DNA of 64,000 nucleotides from Gonatopus flavifemur (lineage: Eukaryota; Arthropoda; Insecta; Hymenoptera; Dryinidae), in NCBI GenBank assembly GCA_018340375.1, contig JAFFJZ010000013.1, forward strand, positions 1,893,501 to 1,957,500, given 5' to 3'. The notes under the pieces were generated by a model. That model saw only the letters and a list, made by a program, of their open reading frames with translations, was not told where the DNA came from and ran no database searches. A program made the position numbers and the translations under genes. This document shows, piece after piece, positions 11,341 through 24,447 of this stretch (positions are counted from its first letter, which is position 1; every line of letters begins with the position of its first letter).

Positions 11341-14300
11341 AAAAAAAGCAACAACAACAACATGATGGCGTTCTCTCGGGTAAAATATTCCGGAGGTAAA
11401 ATAGCCTCCCGTTCGGATCTCCGGGTGGAGGCTACTCGAGAGAGCTTCATCAAACAAGACAGAAAACCAAAGAGGATAGGGAAAAAAGAGAACATTCTTC
11501 GGGTCGGAGCGTGGAACGTTAGCCCGAGGAAAAATGGATTACATCTAATGATATCTATGTAGATATCTTGGGATATAAGTAGATATCTTTAGATATATGC
11601 AAATCTCTTTGGATCTGAATTTTGGAAAAACAAGATCTACGAAGATCCCAAGACATCTACTTATGCCTTAAGGAATCTGGTTCAAGAAGATTCCTTGAGA
11701 TATAAGTAGATCCCTTTGCGTCTTCGTAAATCTTGTTTCTCCAAAATGTAGATCTAAAGAGATCTACATATATCTGAAGAGATCTACTTATATCTCAAGA
11801 GATCCACTTATATCTCAAGAGATCCACATAGATCTTATTAGATCTAATTCACTTTCTCTCGGGAGATCACTGAGACAACGGGAGAATTAGAGAATTTGGA
11901 ATCAGAAATGAAGAGGTTAGGTATCGATGTGATGGGAATTAGTGAAATGAGATGGCCGCAAGAAGGAGATTTCTGGAGTGGGGATTATAGAATCATTCAT
12001 ACAGGATCAAAGAATGGTCAAGCAGGTGTGAGAATTATAATGCATGAAAGGGTAGGGAATAGGATAGAGAATTATTTGCAACATAGCGAACGCATAATGA
12101 TGGTCAGAGTTAGAACAAAACCGGTACACACTGTTATAGTTCGAGTATACATACCCACATCTGCATACTCAGAGGACGATATCGGAAAAACGTACGATGA
12201 AATAGAAGAAGTGATAGGATATGTAAAGGGAGAAGGAAATTCAATGATCATAGGCGACTGGAATGCAGTAGCAGGGCAAGGAAAAGAGGGCAACATAATA
12301 GGAGATTTTGCGTTAGGAAACAGAAATGGAAGAGGACAACGTTCAATCGAATTCTGTGGAAGCGATAAAATGGTTATTACCAACATATTATTCAAAGATG
12401 ATCCAAGAAGAATCTATACTTGGAAAATGCCAGGAGATACAGCAAGATATCAAATTGATTACATATTAGTGAAACAAAGATTTAGAAACCAAGTGAAAAG
12501 CTGTGAAACTTATCCAGGCGCGGATATAGATAGTGATCACAATATGTTGCTGATGAAATGTTCTCTGAAATTCGAAGCTCTGAAAAAGAAGAGGAAAATG
12601 CAAAAAAGATGGAATTTGAAGAATCTCAAACAAGGAAAAACACGGAAGGCATTCGAAGTGATGTTGGACGAAAAATTGGAGGATCGACAAGAGAAAGACT
12701 TGGAAATAGAGAGTAGATGGACGAATATGAAGGGGAACGTGGAGCAATGTGCGGATAAAATTTTGAAGAACGATGGGATAGAGCCCAAGAAACCATGGAT
12801 AAAAGAAGAAATCCTCGGTTTAATTAATGAAAGGAGGAAACACAAGAATAACAATAGTGAACGAGACCAGGAGACCTACGAGGCACTGGGGAATGAAATA
12901 ATCAGAGGATTGAGAAAAGCAAAAGGACAATGGTTGGAGGGAAAATGTCACGATATAGGAGTGAGATTACATTCAGGGAAAATTGATGAGGCACAAAGGA
13001 TGGTTAAGAGATTTTTCGGACAAATGAAATCTCGAAGCCGTAAGATTCAAAATTCTCTAGGGAGACAATTGATAAGAACGGAGGGAAAAATAGAACAACG
13101 CATCAATCATTTAGAAGATCTGTATAAAGAGAGCGATAATATAGGATTTCTAGAGAGGGAGGGAGATATCGATGAAGAAGAATTGGGAGATTCAATTTTG
13201 AGATCAGAATTCGACAGGGCTTTGAAAGAATTGGAAAATAATAAAGCGCCAGGAATGGATGGCATAAGTGCGGACCTTATCAAAGCCTCCAGTCAGAGAA
13301 CTCGTGACGCACTGTTTGATTTGGTCAGAGATATGTACGGAATAGGCGGAGTACCGAAATATTTCCAGAAGAATGAAATTGTCGCCATTCCAAAAAAACA
13401 AGCAGCAGACAAATGCGAGAATTACAGAATGATTAGTTTAACTTCACATACCTCGAGAATACTGACGAAAATCATATACAGGAGAATAGAGAGTAAAACA
13501 GAGAGTAGATTGCGGGAGATCAGTTTGGTTTCAGGAAGAATAGGGGAACGCGGGAAGCAATATTAGCACTGAGAACAGTAGTAGAGAAAAGTCTAGAGTT
13601 GAAAAAGTCTGTGTATATAGGTTTTGTAGATATACAAAAAGCATTCGATAATGTTGGTTGGGAGAAGATGTTCACGATTTTGAAAGGGGTAGGAATTAAT
13701 TCCAGGGATAGGAGAATAATATATGAATTATATAAGAATGGAACCGCAATAATAGAAATAGAAGGTCAAAAAGGAGAAGCACAAATTAGAAGAGGGGTGA
13801 GACAAGGATGCTCACTATCGCCACTGATTTTCAATTTGTATACAGAAAAAGTGATGAACGAAGTGAAGGAGCAAGTGCCATTGGAATTACAGATTCAAGG
13901 TGAAAATGTAAGCATGTTGAGATTTGCGGATGACATAGTTATATCAGCTACGAGTGGTGCTGAGTTAAAAAATACTCTCAGAACTATGAAAAACAATATT
14001 ACTAGACAAATATTGTATGAATATAAATAAGGACAAAACAAAATTCATGATTCGTACAACAGCGAAAACATCAAGAAAAACGAGAATCAAAATAGATGCA
14101 GAGACAATTCAGGAGGCAAGGAATGTAAATATCTAGGAAGCATAATTACAGAAAACGGTAAAAGCGAGAGAGATATAAGAGCAAGAATAGCACAAGGGAA
14201 ACAGGCTTTCCACCGAAAGAAACAGTCACTATTCTCGAAGAATATCAGCTTAGCAGTAAGGAAGAAATTCTTGAAGACTTATGTTTGGAGCACAGCATTA

Positions 14301-14790
14301 TATGGTTGCGAAACTTGGACAATTGAAAAAACGGATCAACGAAGACTCGGAGCTTCTGAAATGTGGTGTTATAGAAGGATGCTCAGAATAAAGTGGATAG
14401 AGAAAGTGAGAAATGAAGAAGTACTTGAGAAGGTAAATGAAAAAAGAAGTCTCTTGAGACAGATCGTGAAAAGAAGAAGTAATCTGATAGGACACACATT
14501 AAGGCATGATAACTTATTGAGAACAATACTGGAAGGAGAAATGAATGATAAAACTCGAAGAGCTAGACCTAGATTAGGTTGTATGAAGCAAATTATACAA
14601 GATAAGGGCTGTCGTAGATATGCAGAAGTTGAGCGATTAGCTGTTACGTCAAAACTCTCCAGTTCATCGTGTAACCAGTGATTGGTCTTCAAGGACTTAC
14701 CAAATCAAAGTTTGGCAACCCCTTTGCTACCCCGCTCTAGTTAGGAAAGTCCTAAACATGGACCGGGGAAAGGATGTCTTAATGAAATTG
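11341..14790 (+). pseudogene. RTE-like non-LTR retrotransposon (endonuclease-reverse transcriptase)
   Basis: A LINE ORF that nicks target DNA and copies its own RNA. The start region is at 11362 (Lys/Arg-rich, then LRVGAWNV, the first endonuclease strand). A MITE interrupts at 11537-11850. The endonuclease resumes with LGIDVMGISEMRW, GDWNAVAGQ, YQIDYILV and the catalytic SDHN (about 12533). The reverse transcriptase follows: NNKAPGMDGISADLIKA, NYRMISLTS, then a frameshift near 13515 (other frame reads DQFGFRKNRGT), VDIQKAFDNVGW (first RT Asp), RRGVRQGCSLSPLIFNLY and the intact LRFADDIV. A second shift near 14020 precedes KYLGSIITENGK and WSTALYGCETW, ending at 14681. Motifs fit the RTE/'craniofacial development protein 2-like' group. 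All catalytic motifs are present, but the insertion and two frameshifts inactivate it. The 3' boundary is approximate. Confidence 0.85.
11537..11850. repeat. MITE inside the LINE endonuclease
   Basis: About 314 bp of inverted repeat rich in gatatc/agatct and 'tatctcaagagatc' words. Left end 'ATCTAATGATATCTATGTAG' mirrors the right end. It separates LRVGAWNV from ELENLESEMKRLGID, two pieces that are contiguous in this protein family. No clear TSD. Confidence 0.75.
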
Positions 14791-17267
14791 CTTCGTGATT
14801 CACAGATTTAACAAAATTATTTATTTCAAAGAACAAAAATATAGATCGGTATAAACTTTCATTCAAATTGTATGTAAATCTCATAACTTTTATCTATTTC
14901 GAATGCATTAAGAAGATTAGTAATAGTTTCACGTTTGATGAAATTGAAAATGGATAAAAAAAAAATGAAGTAAAGTATTTACAATTCACAACAAAAAGAA
15001 ATCTGAAAATCGAATACATTGAATTTCGAGATCGAGCATAAGTATAGTAATATTTATGAAGAAGAAAAAATGATTCTTTAAAAGGAAATTTAAAAATGAG
15101 GATTAGGAATTTTGATAGGATCTTTGAATTTTATTCTATTCAATTAAATGGAATTGATTTGAATTAATCCATATTGAATTCGAATTGAATTATATTTGAA
15201 TTGAATTATATTCGAATTGAATTATTGATCAGTTAAATCGAGTTTGGTGAATTTATCGTTGCTCCACAGGAGTCTTATTTGTACCTTTTTATGAGAGTAC
15301 AAATAAGAGAGTTCTTTGTGGAGGTTTGTTGAAGTTGAGTAGGAAGAAGACTGAGTACAAACTGTGTAGAAAACTTTGTAAAAACTGTATAAAACTTTGT
15401 AAAAATTGAGAAAAGACTGTCTAAAAACTTTGTAGAAAAACTGGCTAGAAAAACTGAGAAAAAAAACACAAACACACTGTGTAAAACTGGGAAAAATCAC
15501 GGTATTTAAAGGATGCGATTTTTCTGGAAAGGAGATGATTGGTTGAAGGGTTCTTGGAAGGGTTTCTGGAGTGTTTTAACCAATGGAAGTTCTACATTTC
15601 AATTCTTGACGGTTGCTTTCACTTTGAATCTCGCGATTCTCGCGAGCTCCGTCTGTTGGAGAAAACGCGAACTCACCTATTTCATGCTCGGTCTTCGTTC
15701 GGTGATGACCGATTTTTCTAGGTTTTTCAATATTTTCAATGTTCTATGTTTTTCAGATTTTGAAACAAGTTTAAATAATAATAAAAATTGTATGAACAGA
15801 CTTTCAAACAAATTTCAATTCCAGTAAAAAGATTTAATTGAAAAATGTATCCTTTAATATTTTTTCTTTGATTCATCAGTGTTCAATCTTTTTCTTTGTA
15901 TCAAATTTCATGTAAGTCTTCTTAATACTATGAAGATGACAATAATGAATAATTATTGTTTAAAATCATTCTCATCAGTCATTTTTCTTATAATTTGAAT
16001 ATTTCAATCGTTTTTCAAATATCTTTAAAAAGTAGTGTCACTTATTCTATGATTTAATATTAGAAAGCAATATATATATATTTCAATTTGGACTTATTTA
16101 TATAATATGTGAACATTTTTTTATCACGTGATCGTTAATTTCTCGCATTGGTTTCAAAATTATGCATTTTCAATGTTTATTACTCTCAAAATGAATTTTA
16201 TAAAGTTCTATAGAATCAAACTCTTGGGATGAATTTAATAGAAGATTATTCGTTCAAAGTGTTTCTAAAATTCTTCCAATTTCAAGTTTTCATTATAATT
16301 AATTGTTAATACGATTGGAAAAATAGAAAGTAGTATTGAGAAAAATATTGAGGATAGAAAGTCCATTCGAGGGTTGCTGAAAAGGGAAAAATCATCATAA
16401 TTTATTTAAACTCATTTTTCACGAATGTTATTTGTTATTCATGAGTTTCTTAAAGATATTTCGAATCATGAAATAAAAGTTTTCATCTTGGAACTTGGCG
16501 ACACGATTCTTTGTCTTAATCCTCAGTGGTCTGCGCCTTAATGAGGTTTTTATGACGGGGTAATCCAGTACGTTCTTATATTCAATTTTGAAATCAAATA
16601 AAGATCCTCTGGTTTCCCAGATTCGCTTGCATCGTACGGTTCTTTTTCAAATATGGTGGAGCATAACGGTAGCCACAAGTTGTTCTCAACTATTGTTCAA
16701 ATGGCCAGATTTCCCTTCTTCCTTTCTCTATAAAAAGAGTGTCGGTGAAACGAATGGAAATCTTCATTACCGAATGCGAGCGTTCGAAAGGGTGAGAAGA
16801 AAATCACTTTTACAGGGTAATAATACTCTGTTTTACCCTTAACGAGGATTTGTCCACGCGTATGCTATGGTTGGGCCTCGTGCCGCTGTACTTCTTGTGC
16901 GCGGGTGCTTATATTATGAAAAGGGAATAATTAAAACACCTGTCTCAAAACTCATGCGCAAAAGAGTATTCAAGCACATTTTTGAGGCATAAAATTTTGT
17001 AAAAAATTAACGTTCACGTTACATAGCGGATAATAGACAGGGTTGGAGGATTATTTACCTGTGTTCCTAATAAATCGATTATCGATACAATGTATCACAA
17101 TGTATACCAAATCATACATGCAGATATGAAATCAACGCTATTGGATGTTTCGATTATAATATACATTAACTGAAGTGAATGCTATTGGATATTGGGAGAA
17201 AGGAAAAAGGACAGAATATTGGATGTCCCAAGAAGGAAAGAGACAGAATATCTCTTTGCCAATGGAA
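14791..17267. other. AT-rich, no gene; low-complexity patch
   Basis: 2.5 kb of AT-rich DNA. 15340-15480 is a degenerate tandem of 'aaaactttgtaaaaactg'. 15120-15230 repeats 'gaattgaatta'. Frames such as 15513-15827 show no family motif. Nothing else recognised. Confidence 0.45.
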
Positions 17268-17275
17268 GAAACCCT

Positions 17276-18163
17276 GGGTCAGTGCCGAATCAACGAAAAA
17301 CCAAATCAACGAAAAAAAATTTATTAGCAGTATGAAGTTGTTATTTTGTTGCAGTATGAAATGAAATTAGTCATAGATCATTGATTCAATTAAACGAAAA
17401 GTAAAAAACATTGATTTGCTAACACAACCCCACAGTAAACTTAATTTCCCTTTGTTATGTTTATGATTATGGTATGGTTATGTTTATGATAACAACAAAC
17501 CGATTTTCGTTCTCTACAGACGTTTGAAACAGTTTGATTGTACCGATCCTTTAGGAATACCATTAATAATTTTATTAGAATGATGAATTACGTGTCTACT
17601 GTAATAAACGGGTGCAGTGAATAGGTTAACATGAAGAAAAATCATCTGGTCACAAAGAAGAAGAGAAAGTTAAGAAAACACAACATAAAGCTAAAGTTGA
17701 GGACGATGAATACAAAACGGAAGAACAAACAAATTGTTTGTTCTTTAGCTTTATGTAGTGTTTTCTTAACTTTCTCTTCTTCTTGGTGACCAGATGATTT
17801 TTCTTCATGTTAACCTATTCACTGCACCCGTCTATTACAGTAGACACGTGATTCATCATTCTAATAAAATTATTAATGATATTCCTAATGGATCGGTACA
17901 ATCAACCTGTTTCAAACGTCTGTAGAGAACGAAAATCGGTTTGTTGTTATCATGAACATAACCATACCATAATCATAAACATAACAAAGGGAAATTAAGT
18001 TTACTGTGGGGTTGTGTTAGCAAATCAATGTTTTTTACTTTTCGTTTAATTGAATCAATGATCTATGACTAATTTCATTTCATACTGCAACAAAATGACA
18101 ACTTCATACTGCTAGTGAATTTTTTTTCGTTGATTTGGTTTTTCGTTGATTCGGCACCGACCC
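17276..18163. mobile_element. 888-bp foldback element with perfect 8-bp TSD
   Basis: Two ~415-bp arms, inverted and nearly identical, surround a ~50-bp loop near 17715. Ends are GGGTCAGTGCCGAATCAACG and, reverse-complemented, GGGTCGGTGCCGAATCAACG. Flanked by identical GAAACCCT at 17268-17275 and 18164-18171. The terminal sequence is shared with the small elements at 28644-28770 and 29932-30047, so all three form one family. No transposase is encoded. The 8-bp duplication is compatible with hAT, P or Merlin machinery; which one is not decidable from the sequence. Confidence 0.9.
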
Positions 18164-18171
18164 GAAACCCT

Positions 18172-19289
18172 CCCGAATTCCGATGACGAAGAACTATCGT
18201 CGCCACCGTGATTAGAATAAATCGAAAGTGGCGATGATGATGAAGAAAAATCTCGATGTTTTGATCGCATGAAAATTTGAAACGTTCATAATTCAATATC
18301 ACGCGAACTGATCAATTTCGTAGTGTGTTTGATCGAAAGTGTGTATTCGAATTTTATAGTAGAAGTGTAATTATTTTTTCGTGAAATTCAATATGTGATG
18401 AGTTATTGTGGGTTAAAGGTTGTTCGACTATATCAAATCTCGGTTTCCGTGTGTAGATACACGGTAGCGCACGACTTCTGCTTTTTCATTTATTTTTTCC
18501 AGGGTTTTTCATATACTTGGCGACGAGACGCTGCCGCGTCTCTTGATCTTGAGTGGATCTGACGGATGAGCACCCCTTCTACTTGACGTCAATCGTGATA
18601 AGCAATAAAAAACCGTCCCATTCAGCGAGATCTGGACCAGATCCAAATTTGAATTCAATCCAAAGTTGGATTTCACTCGATAAAGGATGGAAAATTCTCA
18701 GTACCTAACAAACAATAGAAAATAGTACATTGTGTACCGAGGAGGTAAAGAGCGTCTTTCACTGAGGAGCGTGATGTTCCCAATTCGAGTCGTAGGCGCG
18801 CAAACCGAAGACGAGTAATGAAAACATCGCGCGAGGCGTTAAAGGCTTTACCTCCGTGGTGCACACAGTACTTTATGTAACAAAGTACGATTTTTAAGTG
18901 TTTTGCATGTAAGAGCAACGTAAGAGCGCGAGGGACTTTTAACTCCTAGTCCAATAATGAGTATATTTCCTCACAGTGTGGCATCCCCACCACTGATGTT
19001 CCCCCATTCGCCAAAAACACCGTTTCGATGCGTTGAGACGCGCATGAAAACACGCGCAAATCGTACTGCGTTACATAAAAAATTTTATACGCGACTTTTG
19101 GACAGTTGATATATTTTTTTTCTATCGTTCGTTAAATATTGATAATTTTCCATTATTTTCAAGTGAAATTCAAAAAAAGTTCGAACGCTCTCATTCTCAT
19201 TCCAAATTTAAGGAATATTCCCGAATTTTTAATCAAAAATACTATATCTTTTCGACCAGCATTTTCCTCCGTGTGATTTAAAGCGAATT
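18172..19289. other. No gene; contains a small inverted repeat
   Basis: Mixed-composition sequence. Around 18723-18876, agtac(a)ttgtgtacc...ggaggtaaag is repeated inverted (ctttacctcc...cacacagtact), suggesting a short MITE. The remainder shows nothing I recognise. Confidence 0.4.
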
Positions 19290-21613
19290 TTGTAACGCAC
19301 TTTGTGGCTTCTGCCTAGATGTCCTAGGAAACTGTTGGATTCTCATTCAAAGTGCTGATCAGGAATGCGGAATCATATTTTTTCAGTAAAATCATACCTA
19401 TGAATAAGGTCAAAATGTCTCCTGAAATAAGATTCCAAGTCAAGTACGTTGCTTCCGAATTCATTCTCATAAAATAATCTGGAGTAACAAATTGAGCAGT
19501 TGAGCTTCCTTTCATTTTTCTGATTGTATTTGTGGACTATCAATGTAACTGTACAGACAGTTGAAGCACAGACAACCTACCCATACCAAGTGAACGTTTG
19601 AGGATCAAAATCAAATTGGTTGAAATGTGTGATCTAGTTCCCCCCAGAGACGCCCAGACAAATTCACACCAGGGCAGTATGTTCACTGAAAAAAAAATTT
19701 ATTCCAGTCAAATAAATATTTATTTGTCCTGTACCAAAGAAATATTCATTAGAATTAACAAAATATTCTTTGGAACCAAAATAATTTATTTGAATTAAAT
19801 AGATGGTTTTAATCGTTTATTTGATTCCAATAAATCATTTTGGTTCCAAAGAATATTTTGTTAATTCTAATGGATATTCCTTTGGTACAGGACGAATAAA
19901 TATTTATTTGACTGGAATAAATTTGGTTTTCAGTGTTCCTCCATCCCTATGATCCCATAGTAGATTCAACTTTGAAGGCAAGCCTCCCTTTAACGTAGCA
20001 AAAATTTCCTCCTCCGCGGATATGAAATGTACGCCTGATTTATTCTACCATAGTGATTCTCATATGAGGTAGCCTTTCACAAATCATACACTTTCTTTGT
20101 TGTGAACTTATAGCAAGATGTATTATGGTTCTCATCAATTCTCACTTTCCTTTTACTGCTGAAAAATTTTCTCAACTCATTTCACTCAATTGATTCTGAT
20201 CAATTCCTTATTTCGGTGCAGGATTGAAGGTTGAAACTGATAACTGAATTCGGTAACCCAGTTTGTGTATTGTGGATATCAATGCACATGATATTTGGTA
20301 CCTTCTCAGCGAAATATCGTAAGCAATATCCTAATCGAATTCCTTGTGCTGGCATTTTTGGAATCCTGATTGTTTTAAAGAACCAAAAATCCAAATACAG
20401 ATCCTTAGTCCGATTGAAATGTCGGTGAAGATGTTTTTCCGGGAATACATCGCCTCGAGAAAATTAATTTATTTAGATTAATGAACGAAAGCTGATTGTG
20501 AAAATTCATTCCGATTAATGGAACAAAATAAGCTGGCAATAAAAGCTGCAGTATCGGCGACTTCAAATTAATAACAAGAACTGCACTCATACGGCACAAG
20601 GTTCCCGCAAAGAGCTCCCGCTATGCTAGTTAATATGTATACATGGGGAATATGTTTAATTCAAAATGAACTCCTAATGAACAACTTAATGTTCAGAGAG
20701 AACCCATATAAGGATTTCGTAGTGAATTTTGTAGGCATCAAATACGTTTTCATTTTGAGTTGATGGAACCCATTATAACGAGGACTATAACGATGATTCA
20801 GGAGGCTTTTGGCCTGAATTCAAAATTGATCATTCGTGCTGGTTGAGCAGTTAGCAGAATTGAATTTGATTCCAGTTGAGCCATCATTCGTTTTACTTAT
20901 CCATACATCAACAACTGTATCTACTGAGGGTGCCTAAATCATTTTCTTTCAGCCTGCATGTGAAAGTAGTGAAAATTATAGAACAAATCGTGATTTTCAA
21001 TGATACTGTTAGAAATTTCTGCGTCCATTTCAATGTTTTTGTTGGAACGTTTTTCAAGTACGGGCATGAATTTAATTGCATACACATTTCACATTGAACT
21101 TAATGTGAACTATAGCATAATCTATAGTTTTTTCATGTTTTTGTACATTAAATGTAATGTAGAATGTGTATGAACCTGGATTCACCCAGGTAGACATTTT
21201 TCTGGGCGTCCCATTCACCATCCACGTACTAGATGGGACCCATGTGGGGGCAACTAGATAACACATTTCAGCCGATTTGACTTCAGTGCCCAAAAATTTA
21301 GTTGTTTTATGTGGATTTTTCATGCGTCAACTGATCGTACAGTAACAGTGATAGTCCATCAACACGGTCAGAGGAATCAAAGGAAGCCCCAACGTTTCAA
21401 TTTGTCACGGGATTATTTTACAGAAATAAATTCAAAAGCAACGTCATTGACTGAAGATTATATGTCAAAATACAATTTCACCTTGTTCATGGGTGTGAGT
21501 TTACAGAAAACACATGATTTCACATTTCTAATTACCAATTCGAACAACATTTTAGCAATTCCCTGGGACATCTGGATGGGCACAGGCTAGAAAGTGCGTT
21601 ACAAAACTAGCTA
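19290..21613. mobile_element. Candidate element bounded by diverged ~400-bp inverted repeats
   Basis: The segment 19290-19700 matches 21175-21613 in inverted orientation. Left begins TTGTAACGCACTTT; the right end reverse-complemented reads TTTTGTAACGCACTTTC. Both arms carry a related open frame: left, minus, 19515-19324 with PDYFMRMNSEATYLT; right, plus, 21309-21590 with RDYFTEINSKATSLT. The shared frame could be residual coding or chance conservation. No TSD is clear. The 1.5-kb interior holds a MITE and no recognised gene. Confidence 0.5.
19684..19935. repeat. Palindromic MITE, 252 bp
   Basis: Inverted halves starting CACTGAAAA, each containing 'tttattccagtcaaataaat' and 'ttctttggaaccaaaat'. 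AT-rich, non-coding. It lies within the candidate element 19290-21613. TSD uncertain (TT possible). Confidence 0.7.
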
Positions 21614-21750
21614 GAAATCAACCTAACATCTGGGAAAACTAGTTGAGGCACATGTAATTTCCAATCATAATTTCTAGTAGGGCATGTACGTGATTTATCA
21701 ACAATTCCAGATATTTCTGACAGTGGAAATGTACATCATCAGCATATATA

Positions 21751-22201
21751 CTCTCTGAATACGGGAGAGTGGGAATTCCACTCGAATAGGAAGATAGGTT
21801 CTCTTCTGGCTGCCTAAAGCGTGAAATTCCACTCTGTTAGAGTGAGAATTTACTTTCCAGACAGCAACACAGGAAAAAATGAGTCAACCAACAGGGAACA
21901 CTCTGGGATTACAAGTACTATAAGCAGCGCTCTGGTCACACGAAGAATGCCTCTCGATCGTTCGGGGCATGAAACGCTCCATGATCTGTTGAGCTGTCCA
22001 ATTTGCTGACTCTTGCTCCGCTTTCGGGGCGCGTAACGTGCCACCAAAGGCAGAGCTGCTGCGGATAGTTGCACGGGATGCTGTCGCTCTCCTTGCCGTA
22101 CGACTATTAGTCTTTTTTCCGTGCAGAAGGGAAAAATCTATTTATCCATCTCACCCATTTTTTCATTCGAGTGAAGATCTCACTCTTTCCAATTTAGATA
22201 G
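21751..22201. repeat. MITE 'CTCTC' family, copy 2, with internal insertion
   Basis: Ends CTCTCTGAATACGGGAGAG and, reverse-complemented, CTATCTAAATTGGAAAGAG match copy 1 at 1732-1903; TA on both sides. Roughly 21870-22120 is extra sequence relative to copy 1, GC-richer than its surroundings, so a second insertion sits inside it. Non-coding. Confidence 0.65.
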
Positions 22202-23154
22202 TACATTTGTTTTTCATGAAAACTCATTGCATCACTTCGAAATCATGTTTTTTTCAGTTTTCCTCCATGTAACACCTTGTATCACATTTTGTTGAATCAC
22301 GGATCATTATGGGTTCCACTAAAATAACAGGGAATGATTACAATTTTCCATGAGATGAATAAAATTCATCCATCAGACAGAAACTATTCCAAGGCGTGCA
22401 GTCTTGAATGTACAGTGTTGAAAACATTTGAGCATTCAATACACAAAATTTGGAAGCAACTAACACATATGTTTGTGTTTGAAATTCACTACAGATTTCA
22501 TGAGAATTCGAAGAGAATTTGGTATGAGAATCATTTTAAGATCAAAGTGTGTTTGAATTTCAATAACAGTGTGGGAAATCTAATACGAAAGTATGTTGTG
22601 TTGAGTACTTCCAAACTTTTGTATCAAAATTGAAACAAAAATTCTGGAATTTTTGGCAAAAATTTTTAATAGTGTAGCGAACTCAGTGTGTCATTGCTTG
22701 ACGTACCGTGTCCAACAAATTAATATTTTTCCAACACTTCTCATAGGCACTGTAAAAAGTCGAGCTGAATGTGATTGCATTTTCCTTGAAAAATTGACTG
22801 AAATTCGATCCTTCTCATTGTGTTGGTATTTGTTTTCGGTGTTTACTTCCAGGAAAAGCAGAGCTATTTTTGGTAGCATTTTGAAATAAGCTTATGTTCA
22901 GGATGACAATAAGTTTCACTCTCCACTATGGAGACTCCATTGATATAATGGAAAATGATTGTGTAACCTTCCAGTTTCTACGATTTGGGTCACAGTTAGT
23001 AAATCCGTTTCTAACATTTCAATTGTTTACAACGTGTTTAATTGTGTATAACTATATAGATTCACAAGTCTTCGAGACTAGTACCTCTCCGAGAATAAAA
23101 AGTTCGTTTCATTACCTTCAAATTGAGAAGAGGATTAAGTCCCAACGATGAATA
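22202..23154. other. Non-coding, nothing recognised
   Basis: Open frames up to 99 codons (22334-22633) show no motif or codon pattern suggesting a gene. AT-rich sequence leading to the mariner TIR. Confidence 0.4.
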
Positions 23155-24268
23155 CAGGTTGGTTGAAAAGTTTCTGCGCTCGAAATGAAAGAATACTGTT
23201 TTTGTTACGGAATATATTTTTGTATTCAATATAATCTCCTAGAAGCTCAATACACTTGTTCCAATGATCTTCCAATAATTTTATCCCATCCTTATAATGG
23301 TTTTCCGGAAGCTCTGCAAAATAACCGTCTACGGCTGCTATGGCCTCTTCATTCGACGAAAAATGCTTTCCACGAAGGAATTGTTTGAGGTTTTTGAAGA
23401 GATAGTAGTCGCTAAGAGCCAAATCCGGCGAATACGGTGGATGTTCAAGCAATTCGTACTTGAGTTCTTTGAATTTAGCCATCGTCAAAACACTTTTGTG
23501 AGCAGGTGCATTATCTTGATGAAAAATGATTTTTTCCTTCTTTAAACCAGGTCCTTTCTCACGAATTTTTTCATCCAGCTGATCCAAAAGGCTGCAGTAA
23601 TATTCGGAGTTGATTGTTTTACCTTTCTGAAGATAATCAATGAACAAGATTCCTTTTGCATCCCAAAAAGCTGATGCCATAATCTTCTTTGCTGATCGTT
23701 GTGACTTCACCTGCTTTGGAGCTGATCAACCAGCTTCAGTCCACTGTAAACGTTCTTGTTTCAATTTAGGATCATGGTGGTAGATCCAAGTCTCATGCAT
23801 AGTTATAAAACGACGCAAGAAGTCGGTTTTATTCTGCTTAAAACGCTCCAAATTACGCTGAGAAATTTGTTTTCGATCCAGTTTTTGTTGAATTGTTAAC
23901 GTGTGCGGCACTAACTTTCCGAACAGTTTTTTCATACGTAATTCTTCATGTAAGATATGGAGTACTCGTTCGTCTGAGATGCCTATGGCATTAGCAATTT
24001 CACGCTTAGTCAAACTTGGATCTTCACTAACCATATTATGTACATGCTCAATGATTTCTGCTATGGTTGCAGTTTTTGGTCGTCCTTCGCGTGGATCGTC
24101 TTCAAGGCTAGTACGACCACTTTTAAATTCACCAGCCCAAAATTCAACGGTGCGTTTTGAAGGTGAGGACTCTTTATACACTTCTAACAATTGGTCATAA
24201 ATTTCCTTTGCTTTTAAACCCTTCAAAACAAAGAATCTAATGACTGCACGATATTCAATTTTTTCCAT
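23135..24268 (-). pseudogene. Mariner transposase (DD34D, mellifera-like) with lost catalytic Asp and one stop
   Basis: Starts at the ATG at 24268 (MEKIEYRAVIRFFVLKGL). The N-terminal helix-turn-helix pair includes SKRTVEFWAGEFKSGRTSLE and IANAIGISDERVLHIL. The first catalytic motif reads TMHETWIYHHD where mariners have TMDETW, so the catalytic Asp is His. A TGA at 23726-23728 follows WTEAG. Thereafter FHQDNAPAHKSV supplies the second Asp, and 34 residues later PPYSPDLALSDYYLF the third. The frame continues past the element's right TIR into flanking DNA. In the family this enzyme cleaves element ends and inserts at TA. With Asp-to-His plus a stop this copy cannot act itself, though its TIRs could be mobilised in trans. 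Subfamily name from memory. Confidence 0.92.
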
Positions 24269-24445
24269 ATTAAGAAAAATCAATGACACGTCAACTTTAA
24301 ATGGCTTGTAAACAAAGAATGAATTGACAGAATGACTTGTAACTTCGCATGTGTTCTCAGGACAGATATACCAACTTGAGAAAAAAAAAGTTTTGAGCTA
24401 GCAGTGCTATCTCTTGGTGAGCGCAGGGACTTTTCAACCAACCTG
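23155..24445 (-). mobile_element. Complete mariner element, 1,291 bp
   Basis: TIRs CAGGTTGGTTGAAAAGTTTC and CAGGTTGGTTGAAAAGTCCC (about 27 bp each, both continuing to TGCGCTC) enclose one transposase frame on the minus strand. Flanked by TA at 23153-23154 and 24446-24447, the standard mariner duplication. Length is typical of full mariners. Only point lesions are visible in the gene, so this is a fairly recent insertion. Confidence 0.95.
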
Positions 24446-24447
24446 TA

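Noticed and set aside
12072..12854. Antisense frames of 93-107 codons opposite the LINE
   Set aside because: Shadows of the purine-rich LINE coding strand; Phe/Ser/Leu-rich translations without motifs.
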